In this document: positions 49,481 to 55,740 of the stretch, piece by piece
Layout: every line of letters starts with the position of its first letter
How positions within the stretch are numbered: position 1 is the stretch's first letter
Origin: Planctomycetaceae bacterium
Lineage (GTDB): Bacteria > Planctomycetota > Planctomycetia > Planctomycetales > Planctomycetaceae
Direction of reading: 5' to 3'
Assembly (NCBI GenBank): GCA_021732995.1
Contig: JAKFWA010000086.1
Span: 1-64,000 of the forward strand
DNA length: 64,000 nt
Program-made: the position numbers and the translations under genes
Notes under the pieces: model-generated
What the model was told of the DNA's origin: nothing
The model's database searches: none
The model's input: only the letters and a program-made list of their open reading frames with translations

Positions 49481-49646
49481 GGGCGAGATCTTACGCAATG
49501 ACCACCAGCTGCGCAAACCGGGGAACGAGAGCCAGATATTGCAGCCTCAATGCGCCTGCCGAGTTAGCTACGGAAAGCCAAACGGCACCGAGTGGTGCTG
49601 TGGTTCACCGACTTTTGAGCTTCTTGTCGCCCAATGGGGAATGGTT

Positions 49647-50726
49647 TTATTCGTGCGATGGGCCTTCAAGGCCACTGCGGCTAACGTCCTCTTGGACTCC
49701 TTCGCAGCCTTTCTTCTGGACATCGTAAGTTTCTTCCGGGCGATTGTCCGGTTTGCGAACTTCCTCAAGAGTCTTCTTGCGCTCGATCAGTCCATTTTTC
49801 TTGGCAAGCTGACTTACACGCATCCACGGAATAGAGCGAAATCTTCGATATAGCGCGCGGAATCTTCCCGGGTTTATCCAGCGAACAAAATGAATGCGTC
49901 CAAGAATCTGTTGTGGGGTGTAATAAGGCCCGTCAAATACTTCGTTATTAATCAGATTCGCCACGTCGGATAGCTGGCGATCCAGCTCATCCGCGTACTG
50001 TTTTGTTATGTCGAGGTGGTCGTCTTTAATGCGAACATTTGTAATGGATGCCTGCTCCATACTTGAGAAGTAGAACTTGTCTGGATTTGCCCTAAAGCCA
50101 TTCTCTCTCAGAACTCGGCAAAGAGTGCCTGCGAATCCGCTGTCGCGGATGTCAAATGTGCCGGATATCGTAATGTCATCCACGAAACGCGTGTACTTGA
50201 GGGACGCCGATTCGCACACTGCAGCCAATCTGCGGTCCACTGGGCGCAGAATCTGATCGGCAAGAATGGGGCTACTGACGAGCCCTAGTGCTAAATGGTT
50301 GTTGTATGTGCAAAGGCGCGTGCAAATTCGACTTACGTCGGGGCTACATTCGAAGTTGTTGGCGAATAGTCTATAAACTCGCGAATGGTGGATTGACGGA
50401 TAGAAGTTGGAAATATCAGCTTTGAAGATGAAGGCTGATCCTCGATGCGCCTCTGCATTAGTTTTGATGCTGCGACCCTTGATTCCGCCGTGGCTGAACT
50501 CGGTGGGTACGAGTTTGGGCAATAACACTCGTTTGTAGAGCCTGCTTTGTAGAGTTCTGAGTTCGCCACAAACGCTAATAACTTCACGAAGTTTATTAGG
50601 TCTTGCGGGATCGTGCAGGATATACGTCTTGTAATACTGCTTCGTGTTGCTGAGCACCTTTTCTAGTGCATCGACTGACGTATCGAGGGCGCGCAGTAAG
50701 TGTTTTGTTTGCCTGATTCTGATCAT
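49647..50726 (-). CDS. Retron-like reverse transcriptase
   Basis: 359 residues. The retron region-X signature NAxxH is present as NAEAH (90-94), directly before the first catalytic Asp104 in FKADISNFYPSI. Motif 4 reads GLVSSPILADQIL, without the usual Gln before Gly. The active-site box is FVDD (181-184) instead of YxDD, with both Asp retained. Region Y, normally VTG, reads ITN (228-230). A thumb-like ILGRIHFVRWINPGRF follows, then a basic tail. The N-terminal half has the usual RT helices and GIKGRSIKTN. ATG 50724-50726. It is the last gene of a three-gene set, 19 bp after the HTH gene. Likely function: copying an associated RNA into DNA as part of a phage-defence retron, by analogy; a related non-retron defence RT is the alternative. 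Confidence 0.88.
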   Translation of the reverse strand: MIRIRQTKHLLRALDTSVDALEKVLSNTKQYYKTYILHDPARPNKLREVISVCGELRTLQSRLYKRVLLPKLVPTEFSHGGIKGRSIKTNAEAHRGSAFIFKADISNFYPSIHHSRVYRLFANNFECSPDVSRICTRLCTYNNHLALGLVSSPILADQILRPVDRRLAAVCESASLKYTRFVDDITISGTFDIRDSGFAGTLCRVLRENGFRANPDKFYFSSMEQASITNVRIKDDHLDITKQYADELDRQLSDVANLINNEVFDGPYYTPQQILGRIHFVRWINPGRFRALYRRFRSIPWMRVSQLAKKNGLIERKKTLEEVRKPDNRPEETYDVQKKGCEGVQEDVSRSGLEGPSHE

Positions 50727-50745
50727 GCCGCACGTGCCTCGGATA

Positions 50746-51060
50746 CTAACCGTCTCGTTCGGAGTGTTCTCTAATCAGGTGTTCGATACGGATGCGCCAA
50801 GCAGAGGATAACGAGGCTGCGGCTTGACGTACATTCGGAGGAAGCTTGTCTATGCTTCCATCGTTGCACCATGCAAGCACGTAGAGGTCAATTCCCCATA
50901 ATTGCCTATATCTGTCAAGTAATTCGCGAGACGGTTGCTTCTTGTTGTTCTCAATGTTGCACAAGTGGGCGTAGGTGACATCGAGTTTTTCCGCGGTTTT
51001 TCGTTGAGTCCATCCCAGCCTTTCGCGTAGCTCCTTTGCTAAGGTGCCGATACTGATCAT
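50746..51060 (-). CDS. Cro/C1-type helix-turn-helix protein
   Basis: 104 residues. An XRE-like HTH occupies about residues 5-60: LAKELRERLGWTQRKTAEKL, then DVTYAHLCNIENNKKQPSRE. The C-terminal 40 residues are helical and charged. ATG 51058-51060 has GAGG about 9 bases upstream. It lies between the small acidic protein and the reverse transcriptase, all in one direction with short gaps. It could be the cassette's repressor or the effector of a retron of the HTH-associated type. I infer this from context only. Confidence 0.85.
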   Translation of the reverse strand: MISIGTLAKELRERLGWTQRKTAEKLDVTYAHLCNIENNKKQPSRELLDRYRQLWGIDLYVLAWCNDGSIDKLPPNVRQAAASLSSAWRIRIEHLIREHSERDG

Positions 51061-51096
51061 TGTGGAATGCCTCGCAATGTTGGAATTTGGGAGGTC

Positions 51097-51351
51097 TTAC
51101 AGCTCTTCAATACCCGCCATTTTACGAAGTGCACGAGCAGTTAAGGACTCTGCCTGATCAATATCAGGCGGATCCTCTGCGAGACTTCGTTCGGCGAGGT
51201 AGTACAAGTGCTCTAAGACCTCCCATGAAGTTGAGCCGGGGCTTTTGCCATGCAAGAGAGCTCGCCAAAAAAAATGTAGATTGGCGATTCTCTCGTTATC
51301 TGATGGCGGCTCGTCCGACGACTCCTCGTGATTGAAACGATTATTAATCAT
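51097..51351 (-). CDS. Small acidic protein, first gene of RT cassette
   Basis: 84 residues, with many Glu/Asp in the first 20 and helical sequence after (HFFWRALLHGKSPGSTSWEV, then LEHLYYLAERSLAEDPPDID). No family recognised. ATG 51349-51351 has AGGAG 7 bases upstream, a strong ribosome site, so translation is likely. The stop is 36 bp before the HTH start. It is the first coding gene after the structured region 51405-51676 and might be a toxin, antitoxin or cofactor of the reverse-transcriptase system; none of this is shown by motif. Confidence 0.7.
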   Translation of the reverse strand: MINNRFNHEESSDEPPSDNERIANLHFFWRALLHGKSPGSTSWEVLEHLYYLAERSLAEDPPDIDQAESLTARALRKMAGIEEL

Positions 51352-51404
51352 TTCATACTCCTACTAGGTTCAACCTGATTTTGGAAACCACCATGGTTCC
51401 CGAT

Positions 51405-51676
51405 TCCACTGACGCTGCACGCACGAAGTGCGTGCCGCGGCAGACCACTCCCAGCCAGCCAGCCAGGCCAGCAGGAGCGGGGTTTAAGGCGGCATCGATT
51501 GATGCCGTTTCAGGCCCAAAGTTGGCAATCCACAAAAATGGGTTACCAAATTGAGCAGCCCACGAGTGTGGGTGAGCGGAGTAGCGAGTTGCTGGCCGCG
51601 TTATCCTCGCGGACAACAACCCCGTCAAGCCGATCGAGTGGCGAATTCCACGTTTTAATGGTCGACGTTCAGTGAA
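51405..51676 (-). ncRNA. Candidate structured RNA (possible retron msr-msd)
   Basis: Reading the minus strand, hairpins follow in close order: CCGCG/CGCGG, CCCAC/GTGGG, an 11-bp TTGGTAACCCA/TGGATTGCCAA with one mismatch, CGGCATC-aatc-GATGCCG, and GCACGCAC-ttc-GTGCGTGC. The ends TTCACTGAACG (51666-51676) and CGTCAGTGGA (51405-51414) can pair, 10 bp with one bulge, like the a1/a2 stem of a retron RNA. It lies just upstream of the three-gene reverse-transcriptase set and on the same strand. A 138-codon frame crosses the region but lacks RBS and family signs. Confidence 0.5.
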
Positions 51677-51712
51677 GTTGGCTCGCCGCGCGGAGCATCT
51701 TGAGTTGCTCAG

Positions 51713-51792
51713 ATGGTTGTTTTCTTCGCGGCTTTGCGCCTTCGCGTGAGCTGGTTTGATTGATTTCACGCGAAGGCGCGGAGTCGCGAAGA
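51713..51792. repeat. Dispersed palindromic repeat, copy 2
   Basis: Same repeat as 48850-48929: arms CTTCGCGGCTTTGCGCCTTC and GAAGGCGCGGAGTCGCGAAG, loop differing. Together the two copies bracket the hypothetical gene, the reverse-transcriptase cassette and the structured RNA. Confidence 0.85.
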
Positions 51793-51965
51793 CGGCGTAT
51801 CTGGTTAGAAGTGCGCTGCTTCAAAAATGATCCTTCAGCACCGCTGGACGCCGCCGCAGAATTCTTTGAAGAAGCTTGTAAGGTTTGGCCTTTGCGGCGG
51901 TATTCCTCACTGTGGCGAGCAGCATCGAACGACGCTGCCGCAGGAATCGCAGTGAGGAGTTCAAA

Positions 51966-52664
51966 ATGATCAATGTTCGTAAAGCCAATCAGCGAGGCCA
52001 CTTGGATCATGGGTGGCTCGACACGTTTCATACGTTTTCGTTTGGCAGCTACTTCGATCCGGCGCACACGAGTTTTCGGTCGCTGCGGGTCATGAATGAA
52101 GATCGTGTGGCTCCGGGGCAGGGGTTTGGCATGCACGGGCATCGCGATATGGAGATCGTGACCTACGTGCTGTCGGGAGCTCTGCAGCACAAGGACAGCC
52201 TGGGCAATGGAGAGATCCTGCGTCCGGGTGAGTTCCAGCGGATGTCGGCTGGTTCGGGAATTCGCCACAGCGAGTTCAACCCCTCCAGCAGCGAGCCGGT
52301 GCATCTCTACCAGATCTGGCTGCTGCCAAGCCGCGAAGGGCTGACTCCCAGTTACGAGCAGAAGCCGCTGCCCACAGCGGGGCAGGGCGGAGCGTGGCAA
52401 CTGGTGGCGTCACCGGACGGAGCCAACGGCATGCTGACGATTCAGACCGACGCCCGGATTTATCTGGCGTCGTTGTCGGCGGGTCAGAGCGTGTTACACG
52501 AACTGGCTGCTGGTCGGCATGCGTGGTTGCAAGTGCTGCGTGGAGCTGTCTCGCTCAACGGCACGGAACTAGATACCAGCGATGGCGCGGCCGTCAGCAA
52601 TGAGCTGTCACTCAATGTGACAGCTTATCAGGACGCCGAGGTCATGCTGTTCGACCTTGGGTAG
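51966..52664 (+). CDS. Pirin-family protein
   Basis: 232-residue bicupin of the pirin/YhhW group. Marks are HLDHGWLDTFHTFSFGSYFD, FRSLRVMNEDRVAPGQGFGM, the metal-binding HGHRDMEIVTYVLSGALQHKD (shown in part: HGHRDMEIVTYVLSG), and SAGSGIRHSEFNPS. Related proteins oxidise quercetin or act as redox cofactors; function here open. ATG 51966 has GAGGAG 6 bases upstream. The open frame extends to the left without signature. It lies just outside the second repeat copy. Confidence 0.94.
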   Translation: MINVRKANQRGHLDHGWLDTFHTFSFGSYFDPAHTSFRSLRVMNEDRVAPGQGFGMHGHRDMEIVTYVLSGALQHKDSLGNGEILRPGEFQRMSAGSGIRHSEFNPSSSEPVHLYQIWLLPSREGLTPSYEQKPLPTAGQGGAWQLVASPDGANGMLTIQTDARIYLASLSAGQSVLHELAAGRHAWLQVLRGAVSLNGTELDTSDGAAVSNELSLNVTAYQDAEVMLFDLG

Positions 52665-52782
52665 GGTGGGTCGCGCTAAGAGGTCCACCGTCCTACCGTG
52701 CTACAGGGGTGGGTCTTGCGGCCCACCCTACGGACCCCCTCTTCCGGCCTGCGGCCTCCTTCTCCCCCTTGTGAAGGGGGAG
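52664..52782. repeat. Cluster of dispersed inverted repeats
   Basis: After the pirin stop, GTAGGGTGGG pairs with CCCACCCTAC ~60 bases later, enclosing GGTGGG-tcttgcgg-CCCACC, followed by CTCCCCCTT-gtg-AAGGGGGAG at 52762-52782. No gene is seen in the 191-bp gap. Such units may also act as terminators, but there is no T-run. Confidence 0.6.
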
Positions 52783-52855
52783 AGCCACCTGGGCCTGCGG
52801 CTCTTTGCTAACAGGTAAACGCTAACCCCTCGCCTTCGATCAGAAAGGTTTTGTC

Positions 52856-53941
52856 ATGTCTCAAGTCGATCTTTTCACGCCGATGCAGGTCGGGTCTTAT
52901 CAGTTGCGGAACCGGGTCTTGATGGCCCCGATGACTCGGTGTCGAGCTGATGCCGGGGGCGTCCCGAATGCCATGATGGCTGAGTACTACGCTCAACGTG
53001 CTTCGGCAGGTTTGATTATTACGGAGTGCACGCAGATCTCGCCGACCGGGGTGAGCTTTCCCAACACGCCTGGTATCCACAGCCCGGAACAAATTGCTGG
53101 CTGGAAGCGAGTGACTCAGGCCGTGCACGACAAAGGTGGTCGTATCTTCCTGCAGATCTGGCACACGGGGCGAGCTTCTCATCCCGATGCGATCCCCGGC
53201 GGCGTTCAGCCGGTTGGTCCTTCGGCCATCGCGGCGAAGGGCACGATCTACACGTCCAAGGGCCTGCAGCCGTACGCCACGCCGCGAGCGTTGTCTGTGG
53301 AAGAGATTCACGAGATTGTCGGCCAGTTTGCTCAAGCGGCGAAGAACGCCATTGAAGCTGGCTTTGATGGTGTCGAACTGCATGGCGCCAACGGATACCT
53401 CGTCGATGAGTTCATTCGCGATGGTTCGAATCAACGCACGGACGAGTACGGCGGCAGCGTTGAGAACCGTGCTCGTTTTGTGGTGGAGGTCACTCAGGCG
53501 TTGATCGCTGCTGTTGGTCCTGAACGTGTCGGTGTGAGGTTGTCTCCGAGCGGCACGTACAACGACATGCGAGACTCGAACGCACGAGCGACGTTCGGCT
53601 ACGTCGTGAAGGCTCTGGGCGAGTTGAAACCCGCCTATCTGCATATCACCGAAGGCAATGAAGGCGACGTGCGACACGGCGCGGACAGCATCCCGGTCTC
53701 TTACTTCCGTCCGCTGTTCGATGGTGTCTTGATTACGAACGGCGGGTTCACTCGCGAGAAGGGTGATGAGAACCTCGGCGCGGGTAACGCCGATGCGATT
53801 GCGTTCGGGACGTCGTTCCTGGCGAATCCAGACTTGCCGCAGCGGTTGCTGGTCGGGGCTGCTCAGAACACTCCCGACCCGAACACGTTCTATGCGTCAG
53901 GGCCGAAGGGCTACATCGACTATCCGGCACTCGCCGACTAG
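52856..53941 (+). CDS. Old yellow enzyme-family NADH:flavin oxidoreductase
   Basis: 361-residue FMN ene-reductase. Starts MSQVDLFTPMQVGSYQLRNR. Marks are MAPMTRCRA, QIWHTGRASHPD, FDGVELHGANGYLVDEFIRD (the substrate-binding HGAN), DEYGGSVENRARF, VGVRLSPSGTYNDM and ITNGGFT with DAIAFGTSFLANPDL for FMN phosphate. This resembles N-ethylmaleimide reductases (NemA) closely. It reduces activated C=C bonds, often in detoxification. ATG 52856 is the family start; a weak GAAAGG lies upstream. Not clearly in an operon. Confidence 0.95.
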   Translation: MSQVDLFTPMQVGSYQLRNRVLMAPMTRCRADAGGVPNAMMAEYYAQRASAGLIITECTQISPTGVSFPNTPGIHSPEQIAGWKRVTQAVHDKGGRIFLQIWHTGRASHPDAIPGGVQPVGPSAIAAKGTIYTSKGLQPYATPRALSVEEIHEIVGQFAQAAKNAIEAGFDGVELHGANGYLVDEFIRDGSNQRTDEYGGSVENRARFVVEVTQALIAAVGPERVGVRLSPSGTYNDMRDSNARATFGYVVKALGELKPAYLHITEGNEGDVRHGADSIPVSYFRPLFDGVLITNGGFTREKGDENLGAGNADAIAFGTSFLANPDLPQRLLVGAAQNTPDPNTFYASGPKGYIDYPALAD

Positions 53942-53958
53942 TCGTGACAAAGCACCAG

Positions 53959-54090
53959 GGCAGAGAGTCGGGAGTGAGGGGTAGGGTCAGAGGCCTTGAT
54001 CTGATCCTTCTTCAGCGGAGGTTGATGTTCAACATCTTGACGCATCGGCAAGCGCGTCAGCACTGAACCCCTCACTCCCGGCTCTCTGCC
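53959..54090. repeat. 132-bp inverted-repeat element (MITE-like)
   Basis: Arms of 24 bp, 53959-53982 and 54067-54090, match at 23 positions: left begins GGCAGAGAGTCGGGAGTGAG, right is its near-complement. About 84 bp lie between them. No gene inside. It could be a non-autonomous transposable element or a dispersed repeat; no target duplication is obvious. Confidence 0.7.
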
Positions 54091-54116
54091 TGATGGGCCA
54101 ATCGCAGCAGTTTGCA

Positions 54117-54166
54117 GGGCGGACAATCCTGTCCGCTGAAAAGATGACGGACAGGATTGTCCGTCC
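54117..54166. repeat. Strong hairpin repeat before DoxX gene
   Basis: CGGACAATCCTGTCCG and CGGACAGGATTGTCCG form a long stem (arms 54117-54135 and 54148-54166) around a 12-base loop. Each arm is itself nearly self-complementary, CGGACA..TGTCCG. It sits 45 bp upstream of the DoxX-like start and is likely a dispersed repeat. Confidence 0.65.
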
Positions 54167-54210
54167 TACACAGAAGCCTTTCAGACACGTCACGTTTTCA
54201 GGAATTGATC

Positions 54211-54612
54211 ATGAACAAACTTTCGAAACCGCGGTTGATTGCTGGTTGGATACTGATTCTGGCTGTCGTGGCCATGTTGGGGATGGCCGGCGCTGGCAAG
54301 TTCTTTGGGTCTGCTCCTCCCGAGGTCGTTGCGGCGATGACCAAGGCGGGAATTGCCGAACGCATGCAACTGATCGGGGCGGGTGCTCTGTTAACGAGCG
54401 TGCTGCTGTTGATTCCTCAAACCGCTTCGCTGGGCGTGCTGCTGGCCAGTGCTTATTGGGGTGGAGCGATCTTGATGCACTTTGTGCTCGGTGATTCGTT
54501 TACAACTCCGGCCGTGTTGCTGGTCATGACGTGGGCAGGCTGTGCGTTGCGTGGTCCATGGTTGCTCGGCAGCTTTCAGGGGCAAAAATGTACGGCTCAA
54601 TGCCAAGCCTGA
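54211..54612 (+). CDS. DoxX-like small membrane protein
   Basis: 133 residues with about four membrane segments (LIAGWILILAVVAMLGMAG, then LIGAGALLTSVLLLIP, LGVLLASAYWGGAILMHFVL, and TPAVLLVMTWAGCALRG). GAGKFFGSAPPEVVAAMTKAG near the first segment is typical for DoxX-like proteins. Role unknown. ATG 54211 has AGGA 8 bases upstream; a longer frame is not supported. Confidence 0.85.
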   Translation: MNKLSKPRLIAGWILILAVVAMLGMAGAGKFFGSAPPEVVAAMTKAGIAERMQLIGAGALLTSVLLLIPQTASLGVLLASAYWGGAILMHFVLGDSFTTPAVLLVMTWAGCALRGPWLLGSFQGQKCTAQCQA

Positions 54613-54698
54613 CATGAACTAAGGTGTCTGGCGGGCTCAGCCGCATGGCTCGCCGGACGAACTTAGAATGTGTGGCGTGTGTCTTAAGGAGAGTCAGA

Positions 54699-54902
54699 AT
54701 GTTCCAGGAAGGAGTTCGCAGCATCTGCGAATCGTGCAGCAACAAACGTGACGTTGTGTCGGGGAAGGGCTCGCGGTTTCTGTTGTGTGAGCGTGCCCTG
54801 ATTGATGCCAAGTTCTCGAAGTATCCGCCGCAGCCACTGGTGTCTTGTGTCGGATTCGAAGCCGCCGTGAAGGCCATCAGACTGCCTGTCCGAACCAAAT
54901 GA
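54699..54902 (+). CDS. Small Cys-containing planctomycete protein
   Basis: 67 residues. Pattern ICESCSNKRDVVSGKGSRFLL then CERALIDAKFSKYPPQPLVS and CVGFE: two Cys in C-x2-C spacing, a third after GSRFLL and a fourth near the end, suggesting zinc binding. I recall the same ESC...SGxGSRFLLC...F.KYPPQP pattern as a recurrent small planctomycete protein of unknown function. ATG 54699 has AAGGAG about 8 bases upstream. Too short for many gene callers. Confidence 0.75.
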   Translation: MFQEGVRSICESCSNKRDVVSGKGSRFLLCERALIDAKFSKYPPQPLVSCVGFEAAVKAIRLPVRTK

Positions 54903-55085
54903 TCTTGAAAAGTGCTTGCTGTCTCGCCAATGACCTCCCCTGAAGCCTCTGATTTGAGCGTAAGTCTTTCCTGATGCGTCCCGTTCTTCATGCTCGCAGC
55001 CTTGCACCGAATCGCAGCGAAACGACACTCCGTGCTAAGTCCGAGGCGACGCTCTCTGCTTCGGGACGGAACCCGGAGGTTTCTT

Positions 55086-55691
55086 GTGGGTCATGTATCG
55101 CCACCAACGCGGGCCAGTTTGCTGCTCAGGCTTCGGGACGGGACCAGTCCTGAAGCGTGGCATGAATTCGTGAAGCTCTACAGTCCGCTGATCTATGGCT
55201 TCGCGCGCAATCGAGGATTGCAAGACGCTGATTCCGCAGACCTGATGCAAGACGTGCTGCGATCGGTTTCCGGAGCCGTAGGCCGGTTGGACTACGATCG
55301 TCAGAAAGGTGGGTTCCGCGCATGGTTATTTACTGTAACCCGGAACAAGTTGTTTTCATTTCAAGAGCGTCGACGTTCGCAGGCGATCGCTTCCGGAGAC
55401 ACGGCGGCGGTTGAGCAGCTCAACAATGCTCCGGATCGAGCGAATCATCTGGAAGCCGAGTGGGATCGCGAGTACGAACGACGTCTGGCTGCGGCGGCCA
55501 TGGAAAAGATTCGGGTGGAGTTCAACGAGAAGACCTGGCAGGCCTTCTGGCTGACAGCGGTCGATGGGCTCTCTGCCGAAGACGTGAAAGAACGATTGGG
55601 GATGTCGACAGGTTCCATCTACGTGGCGAAGAGCCGCGTACTAGCTCGCGTAAAGCAAGAAGTGGAACACATGATGTCGGACGAACCGTGA
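55086..55691 (+). CDS. ECF-type RNA polymerase sigma factor
   Basis: 201 residues. Region 2 is LYSPLIYGFARNRGLQDADS, then ADLMQDVLRSVSGAVGRLDY and GFRAWLFTVTRNKLFSFQER. Region 4 has WQAFWLTAVDGLSAEDVKER with LGMSTGSIYVAKSRVLARVK. GTG 55086 has a near-perfect GGAGGT 6 bases upstream and removes an unlikely Arg-rich extension. The next gene, 49 bp later, is a zinc-finger kinase, a typical planctomycete partner. Its target promoters are unknown. Confidence 0.94.
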   Translation: MGHVSPPTRASLLLRLRDGTSPEAWHEFVKLYSPLIYGFARNRGLQDADSADLMQDVLRSVSGAVGRLDYDRQKGGFRAWLFTVTRNKLFSFQERRRSQAIASGDTAAVEQLNNAPDRANHLEAEWDREYERRLAAAAMEKIRVEFNEKTWQAFWLTAVDGLSAEDVKERLGMSTGSIYVAKSRVLARVKQEVEHMMSDEP

Positions 55692-55740
55692 TATGCATGA
55701 CCGGTGAGGCGAGCGGGATCACTGGTTGGGAGATAGTGAT

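Noticed and set aside
51353-51769. 138-codon minus-strand gene upstream of the RT cassette
   Set aside because: It overlaps the palindromic repeat (HAKAQSRE is the usual mis-ORF of such repeats) and the hairpin region, has no visible RBS and no family pattern; a structured RNA explains the region better.
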